From: CAZGRP01 sp964527995 | Lineage (GTDB): Bacteria > Zhuqueibacterota > Zhuqueibacteria > Oceanimicrobiales > CAZGRP01 | Direction: 5' to 3' | Assembly: GCA_964527995.1 (NCBI GenBank) | Contig: CAZGRP010000007.1 | Coordinates: 1-64,000, forward strand | DNA length: 64,000 nt | Part shown: positions 23,482 through 32,628 of the stretch, piece by piece | Layout: the number at the start of each line of letters is the position of its first letter | Numbering within the stretch: the stretch's first letter is position 1 | Made by a program: the position numbers and the translations under genes | The notes under the pieces: model-generated | What the model saw: only the letters and a program-made list of their open reading frames with translations | What the model was told of the DNA's origin: nothing | Database searches by the model: none

Positions 23482-24825
23482 ATGAAGGTTGAAATGGTGA
23501 TGCCACAGATGGGTGAGAGCCTGGCCGAGGGCACCATCGTCAAGTGGCTGAAGAAAGAAGGCGAAAAAGTCGAGAAAGACGAAACCATCCTCGAGATCAG
23601 CACGGACAAGGTGGACTCCGAGATCCCATCGCCGACGGCCGGCGTGCTGGAAAAAATTCTCGTCCCCGAGGGCCAAACCGTCAATGTGGGCACGGTCATC
23701 GCCGTGCTGGAGACCGAAGAATCGGAAGTGGGAACCGGTGCCCCCGAGCCTCCTGCGGAATCCAGGGCGGAAGCCGAGGTTGCCGCTTCGGTTGCAGAAC
23801 CGTCCTCCGAAAGAGTTCGGCCTGTTGGAGAAACCACCGCGGCCGCAGCCACCCCGGCCTACGAAGCTGCGCAGGTCGCCGTGGGGGAAATTCCGCGTAC
23901 CAGCCGCGATGGCAAACGGTTCTTTTCCCCGCTGGTGCGAAACATCGCCAAGGTCGAAGGCATTACCCTCGAAGAGTTGGAAAGCATCCGGGGCAGCGGT
24001 CTCCGCGGTCGCGTGACTAAGCGGGACGTGCTCGCCTACCTTCGGCAGAGAAAAGAGCGACCGAGGGTGGAGGTGGCGCCGCCCCCTGGCCCGGCCCCCG
24101 CGCTTGCAGTCGAACCGACCTATGCCGACGACCGCGTGGAGGTCATCCCCATGGACCATATCCGCAAGGCGATCGCCGAGCACATGGTCCGCAGCGTGCA
24201 CACGTCGCCACACGTCTACTCGGTTTCTGAGGCGGACATGACTGCAGTGGCTCGCTACCGCGACAAGCACAAGGATGCGTTCCAGCGACGCGAGGGCTTT
24301 AAGTTGACGTTCACACCTTTCATCGTCGACGCGGTGGTGAAGGCGATTCGCGACTATCCCCTCATCAATAGCTCTTTGGAGGGAGACAAAATCCTCCGGA
24401 AGAAATACATCAACATCGGCGTTGCGGTGGCTCTGGAACACGGACTGATCGTGCCCGTGGTGAAAAACGCCGACGAGAAGAATCTCGTTGGGTTGGCGCG
24501 GGCAATCTACGATCTGGCGACCCGGGCCCGCACCAAGAAACTCAAGCCTGAAGAAGTGCAGGATGGCACATTCTCGGTGACCAACCCGGGCATTTTCGGC
24601 AATCTATACGGGTTCCCCATCATCAACCAGCCCCAGGTCGCCATCCTTGGTGTCGGCGCAATTCAGAAACGACCGGTAGTCATCAACGACGCCATTGCGA
24701 TTCGCGACATGGTCTACCTGTCGCTGTCTTATGACCACCGCATCATCGATGGAGCTTACGGCGGGCTGTTCCTGGAGCGCGTCAAGTACTACCTGGAGAA
24801 TTTTGACACGGGTCAGACAATCTAG
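23482..24825 (+). CDS. 2-oxoacid dehydrogenase E2 (dihydrolipoyl acyltransferase)
   Basis: This 447-residue E2 core protein has one N-terminal lipoyl domain with the lipoylated lysine in ISTDKVDSEIPS (Lys43). An Ala/Pro/Glu-rich linker follows, then an E3/E1-binding domain (FSPLVRNIAKVEGITLEELE, GSGLRGRVTKRDVLAYL), a second linker and the catalytic domain. The active-site histidine is in SYDHRIIDGAYG, at about residue 419. ATG 23482 has AAGGAG 10 bases upstream and is preferred over an in-frame start at 23410. The DKVDSEIPSP form is typical of branched-chain and 2-oxoglutarate-type E2. It probably joins the E1 encoded at 3167-5136. Confidence 0.9.
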   Translation: MKVEMVMPQMGESLAEGTIVKWLKKEGEKVEKDETILEISTDKVDSEIPSPTAGVLEKILVPEGQTVNVGTVIAVLETEESEVGTGAPEPPAESRAEAEVAASVAEPSSERVRPVGETTAAAATPAYEAAQVAVGEIPRTSRDGKRFFSPLVRNIAKVEGITLEELESIRGSGLRGRVTKRDVLAYLRQRKERPRVEVAPPPGPAPALAVEPTYADDRVEVIPMDHIRKAIAEHMVRSVHTSPHVYSVSEADMTAVARYRDKHKDAFQRREGFKLTFTPFIVDAVVKAIRDYPLINSSLEGDKILRKKYINIGVAVALEHGLIVPVVKNADEKNLVGLARAIYDLATRARTKKLKPEEVQDGTFSVTNPGIFGNLYGFPIINQPQVAILGVGAIQKRPVVINDAIAIRDMVYLSLSYDHRIIDGAYGGLFLERVKYYLENFDTGQTI

Positions 24826-24854
24826 TCTGCTCTTCGACAAAAAGGACACGCGTT

Positions 24855-25751
24855 GTGTGGAGAATAGAGATCGATCCCACGCTGGCGGAGAAGCGGGTTC
24901 GCCGACGCCCTGAATGGCTCAAAGTGCGCCTGCCACAAGGTGCTGGTTATCAAGAGGTTCGGGCGCTCATCGAAGCGCATCAGCTTCATACCGTGTGCCA
25001 GGAGGCTCGCTGCCCGAACACGGGTGAGTGCTGGGGCCGGCGGACAGCCACCTTCATGATCCTCGGCGATATCTGCACGCGGAGTTGCGGCTTCTGCGCT
25101 GTGAAAACCGGGCGCCCTCAGGGCCTGGACCTCGACGAGCCGTGTCGCGTTGCCGATGCTGTCGCCAAACTGAACCTGCGGCACGCCGTCATCACCTCGG
25201 TCAACCGCGATGAACTTGCGGATGGCGGCGCCGGAATCTTCGCAGAAACAATCCGCCAGATCCGCAGGCGAGCTCCCGGCTGTCGTATCGAGGTCCTGAT
25301 CCCCGACTTCAAAGGATCGTATGACGCCTTGAAGCGGGTGGTCGACGCCCGCCCGGATATTCTCAACCACAACACCGAAACGGTACCGCGGCTTTATCGC
25401 ACCGTACGACCACAGGGCCGGTATCATTGGAGTCTCGAGCTCCTGGACCGAGCCAAACGGCACGGTCTGGTCACCAAGACGGGTCTCATGCTGGGTCTGG
25501 GAGAGACGCTCGACGAAGTCCGCAAAGTCATGCACGACCTTCGCGGCGTGCGAGTCGATATCCTGACGTTGGGGCAGTATCTGCAACCGACGCGACAGCA
25601 CCTGCCCGTAGCTCGCTACGTCCCCCCCGAGGAATTTCGGCTGCTGCGCAAGGAAGGCCTGGCCATGGGATTTCGCTACGTCGAATCCGGACCGCTGGTG
25701 CGAAGCTCCTACCACGCCGACGAGCAGGTTTTTGAGGAGCTAAGTAATTAG
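24855..25751 (+). CDS. lipA: Lipoyl synthase
   Basis: This 298-residue radical-SAM enzyme inserts two sulfur atoms into octanoyl groups to make lipoyl cofactor. The auxiliary cluster motif is CQEARCPNTGEC and the radical-SAM cluster motif is CTRSCGFC. SVNRDELADGGAG and NHNTETVPRLY are also family blocks. Translation appears to start at GTG 24855. The gene is 29 bases after the E2 gene, which needs the cofactor, so the two are logically co-expressed. LipB is not in the window. Confidence 0.95.
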   Translation: MWRIEIDPTLAEKRVRRRPEWLKVRLPQGAGYQEVRALIEAHQLHTVCQEARCPNTGECWGRRTATFMILGDICTRSCGFCAVKTGRPQGLDLDEPCRVADAVAKLNLRHAVITSVNRDELADGGAGIFAETIRQIRRRAPGCRIEVLIPDFKGSYDALKRVVDARPDILNHNTETVPRLYRTVRPQGRYHWSLELLDRAKRHGLVTKTGLMLGLGETLDEVRKVMHDLRGVRVDILTLGQYLQPTRQHLPVARYVPPEEFRLLRKEGLAMGFRYVESGPLVRSSYHADEQVFEELSN

Positions 25752-25760
25752 AGATACTTA

Positions 25761-25801
25761 CCTAAAAAGTGCTTGACTTTTTAGGCAAAAGCGATTACTT
25801 T
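25761..25801 (+). promoter_or_regulatory. Perfect inverted repeat overlapping a promoter-like element
   Basis: CCTAAAAAGT (25761-25770) and its exact complement ACTTTTTAGG (25776-25785) surround five bases, 10 bases after lipA. The right half contains the end of a -35-like box TTGACT (25773-25778), followed after 17 bases by TACTTT (25796-25801). It may be an operator over a promoter, or a hairpin protecting the lipA 3' end. The -10 is weaker than others in this window. Confidence 0.4.
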
Positions 25802-25807
25802 TGAGGT

Positions 25808-25920
25808 GTTTTGTGGGCTGAAACGATGATGACGAACTTATGAGGGACAAGTAGGAACTAGATGGTGCCATAAGCCAATGTCCACAGGCGTGACCATTCG
25901 TTTTATGGCACGCTTTTTTT
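25808..25920 (+). ncRNA. Candidate short transcript between lipA and tRNA-Val
   Basis: The stretch between the promoter-like element ending at 25801 and the terminator ending at 25920 has no credible ORF (the longest start, ATGATG near 25827, stops after five codons). It could be transcribed as an RNA of about 110 bases. I do not recognise a known RNA family in it and saw no T-box consensus, although thrS lies downstream. It may equally be only a leader. Confidence 0.25.
25865..25920 (+). terminator. Intrinsic terminator upstream of tRNA-Val
   Basis: GTGCCATAA (25865-25873) pairs with TTATGGCAC (25903-25911), and GC plus seven T (25914-25920) follow. The 29-base loop can form a further small stem. 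It ends lipA transcription or the short transcript before the tRNA. Confidence 0.6.
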
Positions 25921-25927
25921 GTACCAT

Positions 25928-26005
<78 letters not shown>

Positions 26006-26025
26006 GCATCGAGTAGGAAGAGCAG

Positions 26026-26048
26026 AAGGCCCGAACTGAGGGCCTTTT
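26026..26048 (+). terminator. Terminator after tRNA-Val
   Basis: AAGGCCC and GGGCCTT with a 7-base loop, followed by T residues. It lies 20 bases before the thrS start codon, so it may also act as a leader element for thrS. Confidence 0.6.
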
Positions 26049-26068
26049 CCAGATCGTGACTGACCCGA

Positions 26069-27991
26069 ATGGCAGAGAAGATCAAAATTACCTTTCCCGA
26101 TGGCAGCGTCAAAGAGTACCCGATAGGCGTGCGCCCCTGGGACATCATCGAGGACATCGGCAGTCAAAGCCTTCGCAAGAAGGCGTTGGTCGCCAAGGTC
26201 AATGGGCGCTACATCGACCTTGACCAGCCGATCAGCGAGGATGCTACGTTCAGCATCATCACCTACGACGACCCCGAGGGTCTCGAACATCTCTGGCACA
26301 GCACCGCCCACATCATGGCCCACGCTATCAAGGACCTCTTTCCGGAGGCGCAATTCGGGGTTGGGCCACCCATCGAGACCGGCTTCTATTACGACGTGGA
26401 TGTGGACAAGGCACTCACTCCCGAGGACCTTGCCCGCATCGAGAAGCGGATGAAAGAGATCGTCGCGGCCGATCAGCCTTTCAAGCGCCAGGAGCTCAGC
26501 AAGGAGGAAGCTATCGAGCTGTTCAAGAAACGCAGGGATCGGTACAAGCTCGAGATGCTGCGCGAGTTGGAGGATGACAGGCCAAGTATCTATGTCGAGG
26601 GTGACTTTGTCGATCTTTGCCGCGGGCCGCATATCCCTTCCACCGGGCGTGCGCGCCACTTCAAGCTGCTGAACGTCGCCGGAGCCTACTGGCGCGGCGA
26701 CGAGCATAACAAGATGCTGCAGCGCATCTATGGCGTCTCTTTCCCGCGAAAAGAGCAGCTCGACGAATACCTCCACCTGCTGGAAGAGGCCAAGAAGCGC
26801 GACCATCGCAAGCTTGGCAAAGAGCTGGATCTCTTCAGCTTCCATCGAGAGGGACCGGGCTTCGTCTTCTGGCACCCCAAGGGTATGGTGCTCTACCGGG
26901 AGATCGAGCTGTATATCCGCGACAAACTGCTGGCCAATGGCTATGGCGAGATCAAGACTCCGCAACTGTTGAGCGAGGAGCTGTGGCATCGCAGCGGCCA
27001 CTGGGACAACTACAAGGACAACATGTACTTCGTTCACGTGGACGAAGACTCGCTGGCGATCAAGCCGATGAATTGTCCCGGTGCCTGCCTGGTGTTCTCG
27101 AACACCCTGCGGAGCTATCGCGAGCTGCCTCTGCGTCTGGCGGAATTCGGTGTCGTTCACCGGCACGAACGCTCAGGGGTTCTGGCCGGGCTCTTCCGGG
27201 TGAGGCAATTCACTCAGGATGATGCCCACATCTTTTGTACGCCCGAGCAGATTGAAGGCGAAGTCGTCCGCCTGATGAAGTTCGTTGAAGAAGTCTACCA
27301 TGACTTTGGCTTTGAAGACTATCGGATCGAGTTGTCGACGCGGCCGGAGAAGTCGATCGGCACCGATGAGATGTGGCAACAAGCCGAGGCCGCGCTGGAA
27401 GGAGCCTTGAAGTCGGTCGGGACGGCTTATACGCTCAACCCGGGTGAAGGGGCCTTTTACGGACCGAAAATTGACTTCCACGTGCGGGATGTTCTCAAAC
27501 GCTCGTGGCAATGCGGCACGATTCAGCTCGACTTCTCCATGCCGGAGCGGTTCGATCTCGAGTATGTCGGCACGGATGGACAGCGCCATCGACCGGTGAT
27601 GATCCACCGTGCCATTGTCGGCTCGATCGAACGCTTTGTCGGCAATCTCATCGAACACTACGGCGGTGCTTTCCCGGTCTGGCTAGCCCCTGTGCAGGTT
27701 CGGGTTCTGCCGATCACGGTCCAACAGGTGAGCTACGCGAAACAGATCTACGAGCGCCTCCGTGACCGCGGCCTCCGGGTGGAGCTTGATGACCGTAATG
27801 AGAAGGTTGGCTACAAGATCCGTGAAGCAGAAACGCAGAAGATCCCGTACATGTTGGTTATCGGGGCGCGAGAAGTAGAAAACGGCGAAGTGTCGATCAG
27901 GAGGAGGAAAAGAGGCGATCTTGGTGCTTCCACCTTGGAAGCTTTCGTGGATCGAATCCAACAGGAGATCAAGGACAAATTCCTGGACTAA
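26069..27991 (+). CDS. thrS: Threonyl-tRNA synthetase
   Basis: This is a full-length class II synthetase of 640 residues. It has an N-terminal TGS domain (KITFPDGSVKEYP), an editing domain with HSTAHIMAHAI, and a catalytic domain with MNCPGACLVF (zinc cysteine). Motif 2 is FGVVHRHERSGVLAGL followed by VRQFTQDDAHIFC, and YGPKIDFHVRD and HRAIVGSIERF come next. The C-terminal anticodon domain includes the WLAPVQVRVLPI segment. It leads the thrS-infC-rpmI-rplT-pheS-pheT order seen in many bacteria. Confidence 0.97.
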   Translation: MAEKIKITFPDGSVKEYPIGVRPWDIIEDIGSQSLRKKALVAKVNGRYIDLDQPISEDATFSIITYDDPEGLEHLWHSTAHIMAHAIKDLFPEAQFGVGPPIETGFYYDVDVDKALTPEDLARIEKRMKEIVAADQPFKRQELSKEEAIELFKKRRDRYKLEMLRELEDDRPSIYVEGDFVDLCRGPHIPSTGRARHFKLLNVAGAYWRGDEHNKMLQRIYGVSFPRKEQLDEYLHLLEEAKKRDHRKLGKELDLFSFHREGPGFVFWHPKGMVLYREIELYIRDKLLANGYGEIKTPQLLSEELWHRSGHWDNYKDNMYFVHVDEDSLAIKPMNCPGACLVFSNTLRSYRELPLRLAEFGVVHRHERSGVLAGLFRVRQFTQDDAHIFCTPEQIEGEVVRLMKFVEEVYHDFGFEDYRIELSTRPEKSIGTDEMWQQAEAALEGALKSVGTAYTLNPGEGAFYGPKIDFHVRDVLKRSWQCGTIQLDFSMPERFDLEYVGTDGQRHRPVMIHRAIVGSIERFVGNLIEHYGGAFPVWLAPVQVRVLPITVQQVSYAKQIYERLRDRGLRVELDDRNEKVGYKIREAETQKIPYMLVIGAREVENGEVSIRRRKRGDLGASTLEAFVDRIQQEIKDKFLD

Positions 27992-28012
27992 CGCCGAAAA
28001 GGGAGAGCAAAC

Positions 28013-28525
28013 ATTAGCAAAAGAAAAACCGTCGCCATCAACGAGCGGATTCGGGCTCCACGCGTCCGCTTGATTGACGAAACCGGCACTCAGCTCGGGA
28101 TCGTCGCTATCGACGAAGCGCTGCGGATCGCCAGTGAGCGAGGTCTTGATCTGGTGGAGGTGGCGCCGGAGGTACAGCCCCCTGTCTGCCGGATCATGGA
28201 CTACGGGAAGTACAAGTACGACCAGAGCAAGAAGGAGAAGGCCAGTCGGAAACGCCAACACACGGTCCAGATCAAGGAGATCCGGTTTCGGCCTAAGATC
28301 GATGAGCACGACTTGATGTTCAAGGTGAAACACGCGCGGAAATTCCTTGAAGAGGGCAATCGCGTCAAGGTGACAGTGCGTTTTCGTGGCCGTGAGATGG
28401 CACACCGGGAGTTTGGCACCAAGCTTCTCGACCGCGTGAAAGAGGAGCTTCAGGACATCGCCAAAGTGGAGCGTGAGCCGCAGATGGAGGGACGGCTCAT
28501 GGTGATGCACCTGGCAAAGAAGTGA
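28013..28525 (+). CDS. infC: Translation initiation factor IF-3, AUU start
   Basis: This 170-residue IF-3 keeps the 30S subunit free and checks start-codon pairing. The N-terminal domain begins ISKRKTVAINERIRAPRVR and the C-terminal domain has VKVTVRFRGREMAH. No ATG, GTG or TTG precedes the conserved N-terminus. The only suitable codon is ATT at 28013-28015, with GGGAG at 28001-28005 upstream. The AUU start is the classic device by which IF-3 represses its own translation. Starting at ATG 28070 would delete part of the N-terminal domain. Confidence 0.93.
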   Translation: MSKRKTVAINERIRAPRVRLIDETGTQLGIVAIDEALRIASERGLDLVEVAPEVQPPVCRIMDYGKYKYDQSKKEKASRKRQHTVQIKEIRFRPKIDEHDLMFKVKHARKFLEEGNRVKVTVRFRGREMAHREFGTKLLDRVKEELQDIAKVEREPQMEGRLMVMHLAKK

Positions 28526-28569
28526 CGCCCAAAAACCGGGTGTGCTGCTGTCGTCACAAGGAGTGAACG

Positions 28570-28764
28570 ATGCCAAAAGTGAAAACCAACCGTGCCGCTG
28601 CCAAGCGGTTCCATCGCACAGCTACCGGAAAGTTCAAGCGGTGGAAGATGGGCAAGAGCCACATTCTGACGAAAAAATCCAGGAAGCGCAAGCGCCATCT
28701 TCGCCGTCCCACGTTGATCGATTCCACCAACGAGCGCCAGGTTCGTCGGCTGCTCGGCATGTGA
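28570..28764 (+). CDS. rpmI: 50S ribosomal protein L35
   Basis: This 64-residue, very basic protein starts MPKVKTNRAAAKRFHRTATG and ends RQVRRLLGM, as in bL35. AAGGAG stands 5 bases before the ATG. It is a standard neighbour of infC and rplT; translation of the pair is commonly controlled by L20. Confidence 0.97.
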   Translation: MPKVKTNRAAAKRFHRTATGKFKRWKMGKSHILTKKSRKRKRHLRRPTLIDSTNERQVRRLLGM

Positions 28765-28837
28765 CCAGAAATCAGCCTGGGCCCGCGGTCAGGAACAGGG
28801 GGACGGGCTCTGAGAACACGTTTTATCAGGAGGGGCT

Positions 28838-29185
28838 ATGCCTAGAGCAACATACAGCGTTCCTTCGCATCGGAAGCGCAAGAAGATTCTGAAGAACGCC
28901 AAAGGGTACTGGGGCGGCCGGCACCGGCTCTACCGCACCGCCAAGGAAGCGGTCGATCGTGCCATGGCGTACGCCTACGTCGGCCGCAAGCTACGCAAGC
29001 GTGACTTTCGCCGCCTCTGGATCGCCCGCATCAATGCCGCTGCACGCCTGAACGGGATCACGTATTCGCAGTTGATGAGCGGGCTGAAGCGAAACAACAT
29101 CGAGCTGAATCGCAAGGTGCTCGCAGACCTGGCGGTCCGTGACCCGGAGGCATTCAAGTCTCTGGTTCAAGCCGCGCAGCAGTAG
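28838..29185 (+). CDS. rplT: 50S ribosomal protein L20
   Basis: This 115-residue bL20 has PRATYSVPSHRKRKKILKNA at the N-terminus (RNA-binding extension), then GYWGGRHRLYRTAKEAV and LWIARINAAARLNGITYS. AGGAGG precedes the ATG. It assembles early into 23S rRNA and often represses rpmI-rplT translation by binding the leader; the 73-base rpmI-rplT gap could hold such a site, but I did not identify a specific fold. Confidence 0.97.
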   Translation: MPRATYSVPSHRKRKKILKNAKGYWGGRHRLYRTAKEAVDRAMAYAYVGRKLRKRDFRRLWIARINAAARLNGITYSQLMSGLKRNNIELNRKVLADLAVRDPEAFKSLVQAAQQ

Positions 29186-29188
29186 GAG

Positions 29189-30217
29189 ATGGCCAGCGGC
29201 GCCGAAACCATCGACCAAGCGCTCGACTCGCTTCAAGCTGAGTTCGACAAAGAGGCGGCCGCAGTTGTCGACCCCTCCAGTCTCGAAGCTCTCCGGATCA
29301 AGTATCTTGGGCGCAAAGGGATCCTGGCCCAGCAGTTTCGCCAGTTGGGGCAGATTGCGCCCGAAGAACGACCGCGCGTCGGCGGCCGACTGAACACCCT
29401 CAAACAGCACGTTCAGGCGGTCCTCAGCGACCTGGAGCAACGGCTTCAAACTTCGACGGCTGAGGAAGAGCGGATCGACCTCACTCTGCCGGGTCGCCCC
29501 TACCAGTTGGGCAGAAAGCACCCCTTGCTCCAGGTCCTCGATGAGATCAAGGAAATCTTCACGGGCATGGGCTTCGAGATCGAGACGGGTCCCGAGGTTG
29601 AAACCGACTACTACAACTTCGAGGCCCTCAACATCCCAGCCGACCACCCGTCGAGAGACCTGCAAGACACGTTCTATATCGACGGCACCTTTCTTTTGCG
29701 CACACACACCTCGCCGGTGCAGGTGAGGACGATGGAGTCGCGCCAGCCGCCCATCCGGATGATCGCTCCGGGACGCTGCTTCCGCAACGACACCCCGGAT
29801 GCCACGCATTCCCCTACATTCCACCAGGTGGAAGGCCTCGTGGTAGACGAGGGGGTCTCCTTTGCCGACCTGAAAGGCGTCATCCGCGCCTTCGCCAGAA
29901 AGCTTTTTGACAAGGATGTGCGAATCAGGTTCCGGCCCAGCTTTTTCCCATTCACGGAACCGAGTGCCGAATACGACTTCTCGTGCGTGATTTGCGATGG
30001 CAAAGGATGCCGCGTTTGCAAGGGGACGGGCTGGCTCGAAATCTCCGGTGCGGGCATGGTCGATCCGGCAGTGTTCGGCTTCGTCAACTACGATGCCGAG
30101 CGATATACCGGGTATGCTTTTGGCATGGGGGTGGAACGTCTGGCGATGCTGAAATATCAGATCGAAGACATCCGGACGTTTTACGACAATGACGTTCGAT
30201 TCCTCGAACAGTTCTGA
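29189..30217 (+). CDS. pheS: Phenylalanyl-tRNA synthetase alpha subunit
   Basis: This 342-residue catalytic subunit of the (alpha-beta)2 enzyme starts with an N-terminal coiled coil. The catalytic core follows: HPLLQVLDEIKEIF, FEALNIPADHPSRDLQDTFY, LRTHTSPVQVRTM and HQVEGLVVD. A cysteine cluster CDGKGCRVCKGTGW comes before the motif-3 region GMGVERLAMLKY. It begins 3 bases after rplT with AGGAG in the intervening sequence. Confidence 0.97.
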   Translation: MASGAETIDQALDSLQAEFDKEAAAVVDPSSLEALRIKYLGRKGILAQQFRQLGQIAPEERPRVGGRLNTLKQHVQAVLSDLEQRLQTSTAEEERIDLTLPGRPYQLGRKHPLLQVLDEIKEIFTGMGFEIETGPEVETDYYNFEALNIPADHPSRDLQDTFYIDGTFLLRTHTSPVQVRTMESRQPPIRMIAPGRCFRNDTPDATHSPTFHQVEGLVVDEGVSFADLKGVIRAFARKLFDKDVRIRFRPSFFPFTEPSAEYDFSCVICDGKGCRVCKGTGWLEISGAGMVDPAVFGFVNYDAERYTGYAFGMGVERLAMLKYQIEDIRTFYDNDVRFLEQF

Positions 30218-30228
30218 CACTGTCTGGC

Positions 30229-32607
30229 ATGAAAGTCGTCTACCACTGGCTCAAGGAATACACTGAGTTCCACTTTTCGCCCAAGGAGCTGGCATCCGCC
30301 CTCACCATGGCGGGCCTGGAGGTGGAAGGCGTCGAAGAGTACCGTCGCCGTCTCGACCGCGTGGTCATTGGGCGGATCCTCGAGGTTCACCGCCACGACA
30401 AAGCCGATCAGCTTACCGTCTGCGAGGTCGACGTCGGCCGTCGCCGTCTGCGCATCGTCTGCGGTGCACCCAACGTGGCTTCGGGCCAGCTTGTGCCGGT
30501 GGCACTGGAGGGCGCTGTCCTCTCGGGGGATCGCAAAATCGTCCGCCGTGACATCCGCGGTGTCGTCTCCGAAGGAATGATCTGCTCCGAGGCCGAACTC
30601 GGCATCAGCAGCCGCGCGGATACGATCATGGTGCTGAACGGCGGTGTCGAGCCCGGAACTCCTGCGGCTGAGATTCTGGGTGAAGAGGACGTTGTCATCG
30701 AGATCAACGTCACCCCCAACCGACCCGACTGCCTCGGCCTGATCGGCGTGGCGCGCGAGGTCTCCGTGCTCGCCCGAACCACGTTACGAAAGCCTGACAT
30801 CCGACTGCAGGAGACCGGGCCGCCGGTTCGTGGACTGGCGGCGGTGGAGATCGTCGACGCCGACCTCTGCCCGCGGTACACGGCGCGTATCGTGCGCGGC
30901 GTGAGGGTGGGGCCGTCGCCATGGTGGCTGGTCCAGCGACTTGAGGCCGCCGGCGTGCGCGCCATCAACAATATCGTCGATGTCACCAACTACGTGATGC
31001 TGGAGACCGGCCAGCCCCTGCACGCCTTCGACTTCACTCGCCTGGCTGGCGGCCGCATTATTGTGAGGCGGGCTGCGGAGGGCGAACGGTTCGTGACTCT
31101 GGACGAGAGGGAGCACGTGCTGGACAGCGATGTGCTGATGATTTGCGATGCGGAGCATCCCGTCGCCATCGGCGGCGTGATGGGAGGGCTCGACTCAGAA
31201 GTGAGCGCCACCACGCAGGAGGTCCTCCTCGAGAGTGCCTATTTCGACTCCACCAGCATCCGCAGGACCGCAAAGAAACTCGGCCTCAATACCGAGGCAT
31301 CACGGCGTTTTGAGCGCGGCACGGACCCCAACGCCGTGGACTATGCCCTGCATCGGGCTGCCCAGCTCATCCAGGAGATCGCAGGCGGAGACGTTGCTCA
31401 GGGTTTCATCGATGTTTATCCGAAGGTCATCCCACCGGCACGGGTTCAGTTGCGGGTGGACAGAGTGAACCTGCTCCTGGGAACGACGGTGGCGCGCCAG
31501 GAGGTCATCGATATTCTATCGCGTCTTGGATTCAGCGTGGCCGAGGGTACGCCCCTCGATGTGACGGTGCCTACCTTCCGGCCCGACATCACGCGCGAGG
31601 TGGACCTCATCGAAGAAGTGGCTCGCATCCACGGCTACGAAAACATCCCCGAGAAAACGAAGGACGTGCTTGAGCTGGACCGGCCACGCAATCTTCGAGA
31701 AAGAAGGATCGAGTTGGTGCGCAACAGTCTGGTGGGGCTCGGCTTCTATGAAGTGCTGACATACAGCATGGTCCACGAGCGTGTGGCAAAGCTTTTCGAT
31801 CCCGAACGGGTCAAGGTGCGCCTGGCCAATCCGCTCAGCGAGGAGTTGTCCACGTTGCGGCCAAGCCTGATCCCCGGGCTTCTGAACGTTGTGCAGTGGA
31901 ACGTCAATCGGAAGCGGCCGAATCTGCGCCTGTTCGAGATCGGCAACGTCTTTTGGCGCCGCGATGATGCTGCTGCCGTCGCCGAGCGCACGCATCTGGC
32001 CGGCGTCGTCACCGGCAAGGCGGTCGCCAAGAACTGGACCTCCCAGGACCGGGAATATGATTTCTACGATCTCAAAGGCCTGGTTAATGCTTTCCTGGAG
32101 CACTTGTCCGTGCCGGAGGTGACTCTGGTTCCCGGCGAGTCATCAGCCACCGACAGCCAGACGTTGCGGATCATCGTCGCAGGTAAAGACCTGGGCTACC
32201 TCGGCCGCATCGGCGCTGAGGTACTCGACGCCTGGGATCTGCAGCAGCCCGTGTTCGCATTCGAGCTCGATCTGACGGAGTTGTTGCAACAGATACCTCG
32301 GCAGCAGGCATATCGGCCTGTGCCTCGTTTCCCTGCAGTGGAGCGTGACCTCTCTGTCGTGGTCGAAGGCCATGTGCCGGCTGGAGAACTGATGGCGATT
32401 GTGCGCCGGTCTGGCGGCGATCTGCTGCGGACAGTGGAGATTTTCGACGTTTACACCGGCGAGCAAGTTCCCGCCGGGAAAAAGAGTGTTTCTTTCTCGC
32501 TGCGCTTCGCCTCCAACGAGCGCACTCTAACTGAGGAGGAGGTGGACCGACTCATCTCGCAGATCTTAACCGACCTGAAGGAGCAATTCGGTGCCACCCT
32601 GCGATAG
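30229..32607 (+). CDS. pheT: Phenylalanyl-tRNA synthetase beta subunit
   Basis: This full-length 792-residue beta subunit has an EMAP-like tRNA-binding domain (IGRILEVHRHDKADQLTVCE), the B3/B4 editing region (NITVTPNRPDC-like INVTPNRPDCLGLIGVARE, NIVDVTNYVMLETGQPLHAF), the B5 domain and the C-terminal anticodon-binding ferredoxin-like fold (RFPAVERDLSVVV). It pairs with the alpha subunit encoded 11 bases upstream. Confidence 0.97.
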   Translation: MKVVYHWLKEYTEFHFSPKELASALTMAGLEVEGVEEYRRRLDRVVIGRILEVHRHDKADQLTVCEVDVGRRRLRIVCGAPNVASGQLVPVALEGAVLSGDRKIVRRDIRGVVSEGMICSEAELGISSRADTIMVLNGGVEPGTPAAEILGEEDVVIEINVTPNRPDCLGLIGVAREVSVLARTTLRKPDIRLQETGPPVRGLAAVEIVDADLCPRYTARIVRGVRVGPSPWWLVQRLEAAGVRAINNIVDVTNYVMLETGQPLHAFDFTRLAGGRIIVRRAAEGERFVTLDEREHVLDSDVLMICDAEHPVAIGGVMGGLDSEVSATTQEVLLESAYFDSTSIRRTAKKLGLNTEASRRFERGTDPNAVDYALHRAAQLIQEIAGGDVAQGFIDVYPKVIPPARVQLRVDRVNLLLGTTVARQEVIDILSRLGFSVAEGTPLDVTVPTFRPDITREVDLIEEVARIHGYENIPEKTKDVLELDRPRNLRERRIELVRNSLVGLGFYEVLTYSMVHERVAKLFDPERVKVRLANPLSEELSTLRPSLIPGLLNVVQWNVNRKRPNLRLFEIGNVFWRRDDAAAVAERTHLAGVVTGKAVAKNWTSQDREYDFYDLKGLVNAFLEHLSVPEVTLVPGESSATDSQTLRIIVAGKDLGYLGRIGAEVLDAWDLQQPVFAFELDLTELLQQIPRQQAYRPVPRFPAVERDLSVVVEGHVPAGELMAIVRRSGGDLLRTVEIFDVYTGEQVPAGKKSVSFSLRFASNERTLTEEEVDRLISQILTDLKEQFGATLR

Positions 32608-32628
32608 GAAGCCACAGGAGAAGAGTCG

